Shown: piece by piece, positions 8,141-16,264 of the stretch
Layout of the letters: each line of letters begins with the position of its first letter
Position numbering within the stretch: position 1 is the first letter of the stretch
NCBI RefSeq assembly: GCF_003610235.1
Contig: NZ_RAPR01000002.1
Location: forward strand, 62,001 to 126,000
Direction: 5' to 3'
From: Catellatospora citrea
GTDB lineage: Bacteria; Actinomycetota; Actinomycetes; Mycobacteriales; Micromonosporaceae
Length of the DNA stretch: 64,000 bases
Position numbers and translations under genes: made by a program
The notes under the pieces: generated by a model
The model's database searches: none
What the model saw: only the letters and a program-made list of their open reading frames with translations
Told to the model about the DNA's origin: nothing

Positions 8141-8238
8141 CGCGGGCCGCCGCCGCAACGCCGTAGTGCCGCCGCCGGTGTTCGCGGGGCATGCCGGATT
8201 TCGTCCGCTCACGGCCTGCTCGCGACTAAAGTGATCAT

Positions 8239-8886
8239 GTGGTCAGGGGTTCCGCGCGTGTCTGGGGGCGCGACACCGTGGAGTTCGGCCGGGTGACCGG
8301 ATTCAGTGACGGCCTGTTCGCGATCGCGATGACGCTGCTCATCGTCGAGGTCGGGGTGCCCCGCATGATCCACACGGGCAGCAGTCGGGAGCTGCTGGAC
8401 AAGCTCGGAGACCTGGTGCCGGAGTTCGCCGGCTTCTTCCTGTCGTTCGCGCTGATCGGCCGGTACTGGGTGGCCCACCACCAGATGTTCAGCGTGCTGC
8501 GCGGCATCGACTACGGCCTGATCTCGCGCAACCTCGTCTACCTGGCGTTCATCGCGTTCCTGCCGTTCCCGACCGCGCTGCTGGGCGACTACTTCGACAA
8601 CCCGCTCGCGGTCATCGCGTACGCCGTCACCGGGGCGATCGTCAGCGGCCTGGAGGTGGTGCTGCTGCGCTACGCGTGGAAGGCGAATCTGCTGCGGGTG
8701 AAGGTGACCCCGCAGGTGATGCACTGGGGGTCGGTCATGTCGCTGTCGCCGGTGGTGGCGTTCCTGATCTCGATCCCGGTGGCCTTCGTCAGCACGCCGA
8801 TCGCGGTGCTGATGTGGCTGATCACCGTGCCGTTCGGCGTCTACATGCACCGCCGCGCCCCGGCGGGCGCGGACGTGCTGGAGTAG
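8239..8886 (+). CDS. TMEM175/DUF1211 family putative potassium channel
   Basis: 215 residues from GTG 8239. The first helix carries the family signature GRVTGFSDGLFAIAMTLLIV (R-x-x-x-F-S-D-G-x-x-A-I-x-x-T), the motif that lines the pore in TMEM175 potassium channels. FALIGRYWVAHHQMF in the third segment is also typical. Six hydrophobic segments can be counted, the expected single-repeat bacterial form, which would assemble as a tetramer. Bacterial members conduct potassium with low selectivity in published work; here only the family is inferred. The stop lies 1 base from the convergent DUF3817 gene, leaving no room for a separate terminator. Confidence 0.9.
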   Translation: MVRGSARVWGRDTVEFGRVTGFSDGLFAIAMTLLIVEVGVPRMIHTGSSRELLDKLGDLVPEFAGFFLSFALIGRYWVAHHQMFSVLRGIDYGLISRNLVYLAFIAFLPFPTALLGDYFDNPLAVIAYAVTGAIVSGLEVVLLRYAWKANLLRVKVTPQVMHWGSVMSLSPVVAFLISIPVAFVSTPIAVLMWLITVPFGVYMHRRAPAGADVLE

Positions 8887-8887
8887 C

Positions 8888-9226
8888 TCAGCGGGCGGCG
8901 GCGACCGCGGGCTCGGCCTCGGCGGGGGCGGCGTCCGGGGTGCGCTTGGCGACCCAGCGCTCGAACAGCAGGCCCAGGAACGGCGGGATGGACGCCGCGC
9001 CGCCGACGACCAGGCGGCCGAAGCTCCAGCGGTGCACGCGGGCGGTCCAGAGCAGGGTCACCAGGTAGAAGACGAACATCGCGCCGTGCACCCGGCCGAA
9101 GACGAACACGCCGATGTCGTTCTTGACCACGATGTACTTGAAGAACATGCCGATGAGCAGGCCGGCCCAGGAGATGGTCTCGGCGATGGCGGCGTAGCGG
9201 AACCAGCGGCCTGCGGTGCTCGACAT
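8888..9226 (-). CDS. DUF3817 family membrane protein
   Basis: 112 residues from ATG 9226, with GGAG 6 bases upstream. Sequence RWFRYAAIAETISWAGLLIG, GVFVFGRVHGAMFVFYLVTL and a third hydrophobic segment GGAASIPPFLGLLFERWVAK match DUF3817, small three-helix actinobacterial membrane proteins of unknown role (the family motif contains the E-x-x-S-W and G-x-x-H-G residues seen here). A basic, Ala-rich tail follows. The intergenic region to the carotenoid-type operon on the other strand holds the promoters for both. Confidence 0.88.
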   Translation of the reverse strand: MSSTAGRWFRYAAIAETISWAGLLIGMFFKYIVVKNDIGVFVFGRVHGAMFVFYLVTLLWTARVHRWSFGRLVVGGAASIPPFLGLLFERWVAKRTPDAAPAEAEPAVAAAR

Positions 9227-9404
9227 GAAATCTCCAGGAAGTCGGCGGTGACGGAGCCGATCATAGAGCCGCGCGGTCGCGACTCGACGGGCTCGCCACG
9301 CTGCTGTGATCGGCGCGACCTTAACCGCTGATCCACGAAACTTGCTGGAAGCCGCCTGAAGATCTGCCCGAACCGCTGGTCGGGGGCGGGTTCGAAACAT
9401 GGCA

Positions 9405-9431
9405 TTGACTCGATGGAGCGGGCGCTCTAAT
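9405..9431 (+). promoter_or_regulatory. promoter of the desaturase-oxygenase-tetR operon
   Basis: TTGACT (9405-9410) and TCTAAT (9426-9431), spaced 15 bases, give a near-consensus vegetative promoter. The predicted start of transcription falls in the first of two palindromes (9434-9458), so a bound repressor would block the polymerase directly. Confidence 0.5.
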
Positions 9432-9433
9432 TT

Positions 9434-9445
9434 GAACATGTGTTC
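9434..9445. promoter_or_regulatory. operator palindrome 1 (GAACA-N2-TGTTC)
   Basis: GAACATGTGTTC, a GAACA/TGTTC dyad with a 2-base centre, immediately downstream of the -10. A second copy follows with a 1-base gap, giving a 13-bp centre-to-centre spacing. Likely bound by the TetR protein encoded third in the operon. Confidence 0.6.
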
Positions 9446-11074
9446 AGAACAGATGTTCAGAATCATGGTGCGCCCGTGGGCTTCTCCCGGACGCCTACCC
9501 TCACCAGGTCCCGTGACCTGCCCGGACGCTGCGACGTCGCAGTGCTCGGCGGCGGGCTCGCCGGGCTGTCCACCGCGCTGCGGCTGCAGGCCGCGGGGCT
9601 GTCCACGATCGTCTTCGAGGCGCACGGGCACGCCGGCGGGTGCGCGGGCTACTTCCGGCACCGGGGCTTCTCCTTCGACGTCGGCGCTACCACGCTGGTC
9701 GACTTCGCGCCCGGCGGCGTCGGCGACGAGCTGCTGTCCACGACCGGCGCGCCCGTGCTCGACGCCGAGCAGCTGCCCGGCTACGTCGCCTGGCTGCCCG
9801 ACCGGGTGATCACGCTGCACCGCGAGCAGTCCCGGTGGCACGCCGAGCGGCTGCGCACCCTCGGCGACACCCGCGCGCACCGGCGTTTCTGGGCCGAGCT
9901 GGACCGGCTGGCCGAGGTGTTCTGGGCGGCCAGCCGGGCCGGGATCCGGCTGCCGATGCGCACGCCCGCCGACGCGCTGCACGACCTGCGCGCGGTCGGG
10001 CTGCGGCACCTGCCGCTGGTCCGCCATCTCGGCCGGACCATGGGCGACGCGCTGCGCGCGCACGGCCTGCGAGATCAGGATTCGCTGGTATCGCTGCTCG
10101 GCATGCTGGTCGAGGACACCGTGCACAGCACCGTCGACCGCGCCCCGCTGATCAACGCGGCGCTCGGGGTGACCATCCGCGGGGCAGGACTGACCCGGCA
10201 TCGCGGCGGTATGCACGGGTTCTGGCGCGTCCTGGTCGCGCACTACCGCGCCCTCGGCGGCGACCTGCGCACCGGCTGCCGCGTCCAGCACGTCACCGGC
10301 CACGGCGGCGTGAACCGGCAGGGCAGCCTCCTAGGACACCGTAGAGGTGGTGACGCCGGGTTCACCGTGCACACCGCCCGCGGCAGCGTCGAGGCCGGCG
10401 TGGTGGTGAGCGCGCTGCCCGCGCCGATCACGGCGCAGGTGGCCGCGGGCACTCCGGTGGCGGCGGGGTTGCGGCCATACCTGGAGCGCGACGAGCCCGA
10501 TCTGGGCGGGGCGGTCGTGGTGTTCCTCGGCGTGCCCGAGCACGAGGTCGCCGGGCAGGAGTTCACCCACCATCAGCTGATGCAGGACTACGCGCGGCCG
10601 CTCGGGGAGGGCAACAACATGTTCGTGTCCGTGTCCTCGCCCGGTGACGAGGTCAGCGCGCCGCCCGGCCACCGCGCCGTCATGATCTCCACGCACACCG
10701 AGCTGGCCGGCTGGCAGGGACTGTCCGAGCCGGAGTACGCCGCGCGCAAGCAGGAGATCGGGCAGCGCCTGATCGAGCACGCCCGGCGAGTGTATCCGCG
10801 CCTCGGGGAGCGGGCCGTGGTCCGGCAGGTCGGCACACCGCGCAGCTACGAGCGGTTCACCTGGCGACCCTACGGCGCGGTCGGCGGGGTGCGGCAGACA
10901 CTACGCAACGCCAACCAGTTCGCCGTGCCGCACCGCACCGCGCTGCCGGGGTTCTGGCAGGTGGGCGACACGACGTGGCCCGGCCTGGGCACCGTGGCCT
11001 GCGTGCTGGGCAGCCGCCTGGTCGCCGAGGACGTGCTGCGCCACGCGCCGGCCAGGACGGGGGTGCACTCGTGA
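9440..11074 (+). CDS. FAD-dependent carotenoid desaturase/isomerase-like protein
   Basis: Up to 544 residues. An N-terminal dinucleotide-binding motif (VAVLGGGLAGLSTALRLQAA) is followed by FEAHGHAGGCAGYF, and the C-terminus (LPGFWQVGDTTWPGLGTVAC) is the FAD-closing motif of the phytoene desaturase, CrtD, CrtO and carotenoid isomerase superfamily. SVSSPGDEVSAPPGHRAVMI and RHRGGMHGFWRVLVAHYRAL are also typical. The start is uncertain: GTG 9440 overlaps the operators and GTG 9476 gives a 532-residue form; neither has a good ribosome site. The stop overlaps the next gene (GTGA). The neighbour is a histidine-box membrane oxygenase, so the pair probably modifies a carotenoid or other polyene; no phytoene synthase is nearby, so the substrate must come from elsewhere. 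Confidence 0.82.
   Translation: MFRTDVQNHGAPVGFSRTPTLTRSRDLPGRCDVAVLGGGLAGLSTALRLQAAGLSTIVFEAHGHAGGCAGYFRHRGFSFDVGATTLVDFAPGGVGDELLSTTGAPVLDAEQLPGYVAWLPDRVITLHREQSRWHAERLRTLGDTRAHRRFWAELDRLAEVFWAASRAGIRLPMRTPADALHDLRAVGLRHLPLVRHLGRTMGDALRAHGLRDQDSLVSLLGMLVEDTVHSTVDRAPLINAALGVTIRGAGLTRHRGGMHGFWRVLVAHYRALGGDLRTGCRVQHVTGHGGVNRQGSLLGHRRGGDAGFTVHTARGSVEAGVVVSALPAPITAQVAAGTPVAAGLRPYLERDEPDLGGAVVVFLGVPEHEVAGQEFTHHQLMQDYARPLGEGNNMFVSVSSPGDEVSAPPGHRAVMISTHTELAGWQGLSEPEYAARKQEIGQRLIEHARRVYPRLGERAVVRQVGTPRSYERFTWRPYGAVGGVRQTLRNANQFAVPHRTALPGFWQVGDTTWPGLGTVACVLGSRLVAEDVLRHAPARTGVHS
9447..9458. promoter_or_regulatory. operator palindrome 2 (GAACA-N2-TGTTC)
   Basis: GAACAGATGTTC, the second copy of the same dyad, 13 bp from the first. 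It lies inside or just after the proposed GTG 9440 start, which argues that the true protein start may be the GTG at 9476. Confidence 0.6.
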
Positions 11075-11874
11075 GCACGAGACTGCCGAGCCTGAGCGAG
11101 GTCGGCACGGACCTGCTGGCCGTGTCGCTGTGGCGCACCCGGGTCGCGCTGGTGCGGCCGTACGCGATGATCGGGGTCTTCGCGCTCGTGGCGTGGGCCG
11201 GCTGGTGGTGGCTGACGCCGCTGGTGGTGTTCGGGGTGTTCGTGTCCGTGGTGACGGTGACCCACGACGTGGTGCACCGGGCCCTGGGCCTCACGCCGCG
11301 GCAGACCGAGTGGGCGCTGTTCTTCACGGGGCTGGTGCTGCTGGAGAGCGGGCACGCGTACCGGTCCACGCACCTGCAGCACCACCGGCTGTTCCCCAGC
11401 GACGAGGACCCCGAGGGCTACCCGGCGAACCTGTCGCTGTTCGGGGCCGTCCTCTACGGACCGGTGTTCCTGGCCCGCCTGTGGTGGTGGTCGTGGCGGC
11501 GCGCCCGTGGCGACCGGGGTCTGCGGACCTGGCTGCTGGTCGAGGGGGCCATGCCGTTCGCTGCGCTGACCGGCGGAGTGCTGCTGTGGCCGGTCACCCC
11601 GGCGCTGCTGGCGTACGCGGTGATGGCGATCGTCGGCAGCTGGGTCTACCCGCTGCTCACCGTCTACCTGCCGCACCACGACTACGGCGACGAGCCGCTC
11701 ACGCAGACGCGTACGCTGCGCGGGAGGGTCATCCCCGCGATCTTCCTCGAGCTGACCTACCACCTGGAGCATCACCTGTACCCGCAGATCCCCAGCCACC
11801 GCCTGCCCGAGCTGGCCCGCCGCCTCGACCCGCACCTGTCCGCGGCGGGCGTGCGCCCGGTCCGGGTCATCTGA
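11071..11874 (+). CDS. membrane fatty-acid-desaturase-type oxygenase (carotenoid hydroxylase/ketolase-like)
   Basis: 267 residues from GTG 11071, overlapping the desaturase stop. Three histidine boxes of the di-iron membrane desaturase/hydroxylase superfamily are present: THDVVH (H-D-x-x-H), STHLQHHRLFP (H-x-x-H-H) and YHLEHHLYPQIPSH (H-x-x-H-H). Hydrophobic segments flank them (MIGVFALVAWAGWWWLTPLV, and AALTGGVLLWPVTPALLAYA with following residues). The size and spacing fit carotenoid ring hydroxylases and ketolases (CrtR/CrtW-like) as well as short acyl-lipid desaturases; the desaturase partner favours a carotenoid substrate. The stop overlaps the tetR start (TGATG). Ring hydroxylation or ketolation is inference. 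Confidence 0.8.
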   Translation: MSTRLPSLSEVGTDLLAVSLWRTRVALVRPYAMIGVFALVAWAGWWWLTPLVVFGVFVSVVTVTHDVVHRALGLTPRQTEWALFFTGLVLLESGHAYRSTHLQHHRLFPSDEDPEGYPANLSLFGAVLYGPVFLARLWWWSWRRARGDRGLRTWLLVEGAMPFAALTGGVLLWPVTPALLAYAVMAIVGSWVYPLLTVYLPHHDYGDEPLTQTRTLRGRVIPAIFLELTYHLEHHLYPQIPSHRLPELARRLDPHLSAAGVRPVRVI

Positions 11875-12479
11875 TGCCGCCTCGCGCCGACACCCGGGCG
11901 CGGGTGCTGCACGCGGCCGCCCGCACCCTCGCCGACGAGGGCTACGGCCGCTGCACCGCCCGCGCCATCGCCAAGACCGGCGGGTTCGCGCCCGGCGTCA
12001 TCTACTACCACTTCACCGACATGGACGACCTGTTCGTGGCCACGTCGCAGTTCACCAGCGAGGCCCGGCTGGCCCGCTACCGGGCCGAACTCGACGGCGT
12101 CAGCACCGCCTCGGACACCCTGGCCCGGCTGCGCCGCCTGTACGACGAGGACGGCGCGGCCGGGCACATCGCCGCCGTGCAGGAGCTGGTCGCCGCGGCG
12201 AACGCCAATGCCCGGCTGGCCGAGCAGGTGAAGGTGCAGACCGCGGTGTGGCAGGACTTCGCGGCCGGGGTCATCGAGCGCCTGCTCGCGGGCACGCCGC
12301 TGGCCGAGCTGATCCCGGTGCGCGAGGTCGCCACCGCCGCGGTCGCGCTCTACCTCGGCATGGAGATGCTGTCCCATCTGGACGCGCACCGGCTCGGCCC
12401 GGACGCGCTGTTCGACGCCGCGGAGCGCTTCGCCCCGCTGGTCGACGCCTGGCGGCTCAGCCTGGCCGAACCGGACTGA
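11874..12479 (+). CDS. TetR/AcrR family transcriptional regulator
   Basis: 201 residues starting in the stop of the oxygenase gene. The N-terminal helix-turn-helix is clear (ARVLHAAARTLADEGYGRCT, then ARAIAKTGGFAPGVIYYHF, residues about 9-47) and the C-terminal helical part should hold the ligand pocket (VQELVAAANANARLAEQVKV). As third gene of the operon it is expected to repress its own promoter through the two GAACA-N2-TGTTC palindromes at 9434-9458. The ligand is unknown, perhaps a carotenoid or lipid intermediate. Operon and operator assignment are inferred from position. Confidence 0.92.
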   Translation: MPPRADTRARVLHAAARTLADEGYGRCTARAIAKTGGFAPGVIYYHFTDMDDLFVATSQFTSEARLARYRAELDGVSTASDTLARLRRLYDEDGAAGHIAAVQELVAAANANARLAEQVKVQTAVWQDFAAGVIERLLAGTPLAELIPVREVATAAVALYLGMEMLSHLDAHRLGPDALFDAAERFAPLVDAWRLSLAEPD

Positions 12480-12488
12480 TCCGCCTGG

Positions 12489-12515
12489 CCGCCACGGTAC
12501 GGTGCACAGTGGCGG
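12489..12515 (+). terminator. hairpin after tetR
   Basis: CCGCCAC and GTGGCGG form a 7-bp stem around a 13-base loop, 9 bases after the tetR stop. Its position fits the end of the desaturase-oxygenase-tetR transcript. Confidence 0.35.
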
Positions 12516-12580
12516 GGCAAAGCGACCAAAGGTGTACATAGGTCCCGTCCAGTGCGGCCGCATCGGCTGGAGGTGACGCG

Positions 12581-13891
12581 ATGAGCCTGGTCGTGCGGGG
12601 CGTGCTGTGGATCGGGCTGTTCCTCGGCGTCGCGGTCGCACCGCTGGTGTTCGCGGTGATCGGCTTCTCGGGTCCCGGCCGCGGCTTCGCGACCGAGTTC
12701 TCGGCCGCGCTCGGCTTCGTCGGGCTCGCCCTGATGGGCCTGGAGTTCGCCCTCGTCGCCCGGTTCCGGGCCGTCGCGGCCCCGTTCGGCACCGACGCGC
12801 TCGTGCAGTTCCACCGCGAGATGGGCCTGGTCGGTCTTGGCTTCGTGCTCGTGCACGTGGCGATCTCGGCGCCGTGGGACCTGGTCGTCCGACCCTTCGC
12901 CGAGGACACCCCGGCCCGGGTCCGCTGGGCGCTGCTGTCGACGATCGCGCTGCTGGCGCTGGTCGCGTCGTCGCTGTGGCGCAAACGCCTGCGGCTGTCG
13001 TACGAGGTGTGGCACGCGTTGCACGCCGTGCTCGCCGTGGTGGTGATCGTGGCCGCGCTGATGCACGCGTTGCTCGTCGACCACTACCTGGACGCGGCGT
13101 GGAAACGCGCGCTGTGGATCGTCATGTCGGCCGCGTTCCTCACCCTGCTGGTGTGGGTCCGGATCGGCAAACCGCTGACGCTGCGCCGCAAGCCGTGGAC
13201 GGTCGAGCGGGTCACGCCCGAGCGGGGCCGCACGACGACGCTCACGCTGCGCGCCGACGGCCATCCGGGGTTCCGGTTCGCACCCGGCCAGTACGCGTGG
13301 TTCGCGATCGGGCGCTCGCCGTTCTCGCTCACCAAGCACCCGTTCTCCCTGTCGTCGAGCGGCGAGGCGGCGGGTGTCGTCGAGGTGAGCATCAAGGCGC
13401 TCGGCGACTTCACGTCCACCGTGGCCGACCTCGATGTCGGCACCAGGGCGTACCTCGACGGCCCGCACGGCGTCTTCAGCCCCGACCTGTACGAGGGACC
13501 GGGCTTCTGCCTCGTCGCCGGCGGCGTCGGCGTCACCCCGATGATCAGCATCCTGCGCGCCTTCGCCGATCGCGACGACCGCCGCCCGGTCGTCGCCCTC
13601 ATCGCCAACCGCAGCTGGGACGAAGTCACCTTCCGCGAGGAGCTGGAGCGGCTCGACGCCCGGCCCGACGTGCAGGTGGTGCACGCCCTCGACGAGCCGC
13701 CGCCCGGCTGGACCGGCGAGACGGGCCGGGTCACCGCGGACATGCTGCGCCGGCACCTGCCGCCTGGCTACGAGCGCTGGCAGTTCTTCGTGTGCGGGGC
13801 CGGTCCCATGATGGACGCGATGGAGGAGGCCCTCGTCGCACTGGGTGTGGCTCCCGCACGCATTCACACCGAACGCTTCAACTGGGTCTGA
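12581..13891 (+). CDS. ferric-reductase-like flavocytochrome (membrane ferredoxin reductase type)
   Basis: 436 residues from ATG 12581, preceded by GGAGGTGACGCG. The N-terminal half is a five-to-six-helix ferric reductase-like transmembrane domain with paired heme-type histidines (LVQFHREMGLVGLGFVLVHV, SYEVWHALHAVLAVVVIVAA, LMHALL). The C-terminal half is a ferredoxin-NADP reductase module: FAD site FSLTKHPFSLSSSGEAA (R/K-x-x-S-type), NAD site LVAGGVGVTPMISILRAF and the C-terminal FFVCGAGPMMDAM. Such proteins pass electrons from cytosolic NAD(P)H through FAD and hemes across the membrane to an external acceptor such as ferric iron or oxygen. A candidate -10 (TACATA, 12535-12540) lies upstream. 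A 29-residue membrane peptide is encoded just after it. Confidence 0.88.
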   Translation: MSLVVRGVLWIGLFLGVAVAPLVFAVIGFSGPGRGFATEFSAALGFVGLALMGLEFALVARFRAVAAPFGTDALVQFHREMGLVGLGFVLVHVAISAPWDLVVRPFAEDTPARVRWALLSTIALLALVASSLWRKRLRLSYEVWHALHAVLAVVVIVAALMHALLVDHYLDAAWKRALWIVMSAAFLTLLVWVRIGKPLTLRRKPWTVERVTPERGRTTTLTLRADGHPGFRFAPGQYAWFAIGRSPFSLTKHPFSLSSSGEAAGVVEVSIKALGDFTSTVADLDVGTRAYLDGPHGVFSPDLYEGPGFCLVAGGVGVTPMISILRAFADRDDRRPVVALIANRSWDEVTFREELERLDARPDVQVVHALDEPPPGWTGETGRVTADMLRRHLPPGYERWQFFVCGAGPMMDAMEEALVALGVAPARIHTERFNWV

Positions 13892-13903
13892 GCGGGAGCT
13901 GCC

Positions 13904-13993
13904 ATGCGTCATGCCCTGGTGACCCGGCTCGTCCTCGCCCTCGCGCTCGTGCTGCTGGCGGCCAGTGCCGTCTTCGCCGCCGTCCAGGCTTGA
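13904..13993 (+). CDS. 29-residue single-helix membrane peptide
   Basis: ATG 13904 lies 12 bases after the flavocytochrome stop, with GGAG 6 bases before it. The peptide is MRHALVTRL followed by a continuous hydrophobic helix (VLALALVLLAASAVFAAVQ). It has positive residues at the N-terminus and no cleavage site that would leave a mature product. Placement directly behind a membrane flavocytochrome suggests a small accessory subunit of the KdpF or CydX kind. This is inferred from ribosome site, spacing and composition only. Confidence 0.5.
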   Translation: MRHALVTRLVLALALVLLAASAVFAAVQA

Positions 13994-14022
13994 CCCGTGG
14001 GGTTTCCGGGCGAAGCACGCGT

Positions 14023-14895
14023 TCACTCGGCCGGATCCAGCCGTTTCAAGAATCCGCGGACCAGGGCGCTCGCCCCGTCGGGGGCCTGACGCAGCACACT
14101 GTGCCCCACCCCTGGAAGGACGTGGACGTCGACGTCGGTGTTCGGGAGCGCATCCGGCAGCCGCCGCGCTCCGGCCGCGGGCGACACCGGATCGTGCTCG
14201 CCCGCGAGCACCAGGACGGGGCACCGGATGTCGGCTCCGTACGGCGCGATGTCAGCGGGTCCGCAGCCACCGCCCTGGAAGTGGAGTTGCACCTCGTTGT
14301 TCATGCGGGCACGGGCGATCCGGGGCGCCAGGTCCGAGGCGGCTCCGGTGGTGCCGTAGAGGGGCAGGCAGTGCTCGCGCCACGCCGCGGTCGACTCGTC
14401 GCTCCGGTCGCCGCCGAGGTAGCGGTGCGCGGCCTCGCGCGCCACCGGACCGCCGCGGCGCTCGAACACGTCCAGGGTCTCGTCAAGCGTGGTCGGCATC
14501 CCGAGGGCACTGTCCAGCACCAGCCCGGCGACCAGATCGGGGTGCCGCGCGGCGCAGACCACGGCGACGAGTGCACCGCTCGACGATCCGACCAGCACGG
14601 GACGGGTGACGTCCAACGCCCGGCAGAACGCGGCGACGTCGTCGGCCCAGCGGGTCCAGGTCCAGTCCGACGGTTCGCCCGCGTCGGAGCGGCCCGATCC
14701 GCGCTGGTCGAGGTAGACGAGCTGCGCGACGTCGGTCAGTGCGGACGTCTCGGGCTTGAACAGGCTGTGGTCGGCGCCCGGCCCGCCGTGGAGCAGCAGC
14801 AGCGTGGGCCGCTCGCGCATGCGGTCGCCGTCGGGCGCGAGCCCGCCGCCGTCGACGTCGAAATACAGCGCCACGTCACCCACCGACACCCGCAT
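14023..14895 (-). CDS. alpha/beta hydrolase, proline-iminopeptidase-like
   Basis: 290 residues from ATG 14895. The oxyanion motif LLLLHGGPGADHSLF (HGGPG) and the strand LVYLDQRGSGRSDAGE are the hallmark of prolyl aminopeptidase-type hydrolases. The nucleophile elbow is LVGSSSGALVAVV (Ser in G-S-S-S-G), with the acid in GEHDPVSP and the catalytic His in LPGVGHSVL. HGGPG with D-Q-R-G-x-G-x-S is shared by iminopeptidases and some epoxide or lactone hydrolases, so the substrate is not fixed. No signal peptide. The gene is convergent with the flavocytochrome and divergent from the ECF sigma gene, with a 137-base shared promoter region. Confidence 0.85.
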   Translation of the reverse strand: MRVSVGDVALYFDVDGGGLAPDGDRMRERPTLLLLHGGPGADHSLFKPETSALTDVAQLVYLDQRGSGRSDAGEPSDWTWTRWADDVAAFCRALDVTRPVLVGSSSGALVAVVCAARHPDLVAGLVLDSALGMPTTLDETLDVFERRGGPVAREAAHRYLGGDRSDESTAAWREHCLPLYGTTGAASDLAPRIARARMNNEVQLHFQGGGCGPADIAPYGADIRCPVLVLAGEHDPVSPAAGARRLPDALPNTDVDVHVLPGVGHSVLRQAPDGASALVRGFLKRLDPAE

Positions 14896-15032
14896 CCGGC
14901 CATCATCGCCCGACGGCGACCTGCCGTGGGGGCACGCTCAGCTCCGACAGCCCTTCGGCACGGCCGCAGACGCGGCGCGAGATGATCGGCGGCGACCGGT
15001 AACCCGACCGCGACAGGTGGACATTCCCAGGC

Positions 15033-15605
15033 ATGGAACCAGACAACGCGGCCGCCAGAGGGCGCTTCGAGGAGCTGTTCGACGCCCATTACGCGGAGCT
15101 GACGCGTTTCGCCACTCGTCGGGTGGGCCCCGACGCGGCCGGAGACGTCGTCTCCGGCACGTTCCTCGTCGCATGGCGCCGCTTCGCCGAACTGCCCGCC
15201 GAGAACCCCCGGGCCTGGCTGTACGCCACGGCCCGGCATGTGATCGCCAACGAGCTGCGCGGCCGTGCCCGCCGGGACCGGCTGTCCGCCAAGGCCGAGG
15301 TCAGCGCCACCGCCACCGTGGAGGACCACGCCGGACAGGTCGGCGAACACCTTCGGGTACGCGCCGTCCTGGCCGGGCTGTCCCAAGCCGACCAGGAGAT
15401 CCTGCGCCTGACCGAGTGGGAGGGGCTCGACGTGGCCGAGGCGGCCCTCGTCCTGGGCTGCAGCCGGACCGCGGTCAAGGTGCGCCTGCACCGGGCCCGG
15501 CGCCGGTTCGCCGCCCGGCTGCTGGCCACCGAGGAACCCGGCGCTCATGCGACATCCCGCCTGCCCATGCCGTCGCTCGTCGCCGAAGGGAACTCCATCT
15601 CATGA
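15033..15605 (+). CDS. ECF-family RNA polymerase sigma factor
   Basis: 190 residues from ATG 15033. Region 2 is FEELFDAHYAELTRFATRRV with AAGDVVSGTFLVAWRRF, and NPRAWLYATARHVIANELRG ends it. Region 4 is LSQADQEILRLTEWEGLDVA followed by EAALVLGCSRTAVKVRLHRA. No C-terminal extension of the ECF41 or ECF42 kind. The next gene overlaps it (ATGA) and is probably its regulator or a co-regulated envelope protein. The region before it contains GGTAACCC (14998-15005) and later GGTGGACATT, which could be its own ECF-type promoter, since such genes are usually autoregulated; this is weak evidence. Confidence 0.93.
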   Translation: MEPDNAAARGRFEELFDAHYAELTRFATRRVGPDAAGDVVSGTFLVAWRRFAELPAENPRAWLYATARHVIANELRGRARRDRLSAKAEVSATATVEDHAGQVGEHLRVRAVLAGLSQADQEILRLTEWEGLDVAEAALVLGCSRTAVKVRLHRARRRFAARLLATEEPGAHATSRLPMPSLVAEGNSIS

Positions 15606-16264
15606 ACGACCGCAGCAGCACCGCGCTCGCCCGGCTGAGAGCCGCCGACCCGGCCCCGCCCGTCGCCGACCCGCACGACCCGTACGCCCGCGCCATGCTC
15701 GACCGTGTGCTGGCCGGGAACGAGGTCCCGCCGCTCCGGCCCCGCCCGGCCCGTCGCCGGTGGGCGATGGCGCTGGCCGGGACGGCCGTGTTCGCGGCCG
15801 CCGGCGTGCTGGCGCTGGCCGAACCCTGGGCCGCGCCGGCCGAGGCGTACTCGGTCGCCACGAACGCCGACGGGTCGGTCGAGGTCAGCTTCGACGCGGC
15901 CGAGCTGACCGACCCCGCGAAGCTGAACGCCGCGCTGGCACGTGCCGGTGCGCGCACCGTCGTGATGGGCATGGTGCCCGACGGCCAGTGCGCCGGCCAG
16001 GCGACGTTCGACGTCACGTACGAGCTGCCTGTGCCGGGGACCCCCGAGTTCGCGACGTCTCCGATCGAGTACCGGATGCGGGAGGACGGGGTCTTCATCA
16101 TCATCCGGCCGCAGTTCCTCCCGGCCGCGGAAACGCTCGTCATCGGGTACTCCATCGACCACGACGCGGAGGGGCGCAGCACGATGGTGCGGCCCGTGGT
16201 CGTCATGACGGTGCCCGCCTGCCTGACCCGTCCCACGCCGCCGGCCGGGACGACGCCCAACTGA
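15602..16264 (+). CDS. membrane-anchored protein partnered with the ECF sigma factor
   Basis: 220 residues from ATG 15602, overlapping the sigma stop by 4 bases. A short cytoplasmic segment (about 55 residues) is followed by one transmembrane helix (RRWAMALAGTAVFAAAGVLALA) and an external domain of about 140 residues with strands VEVSFDAAELTDPAKLNAAL and VFIIIRPQFLPAAETLVIGY. The arrangement (cytoplasmic stub, one helix, external sensor) and coupling suit an anti-sigma factor, but no zinc-binding anti-sigma motif (H-x3-C-x2-C) is present. An envelope protein controlled by the sigma factor is the alternative. Two Cys residues in the external domain could form a disulfide. Confidence 0.7.
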   Translation: MNDRSSTALARLRAADPAPPVADPHDPYARAMLDRVLAGNEVPPLRPRPARRRWAMALAGTAVFAAAGVLALAEPWAAPAEAYSVATNADGSVEVSFDAAELTDPAKLNAALARAGARTVVMGMVPDGQCAGQATFDVTYELPVPGTPEFATSPIEYRMREDGVFIIIRPQFLPAAETLVIGYSIDHDAEGRSTMVRPVVVMTVPACLTRPTPPAGTTPN

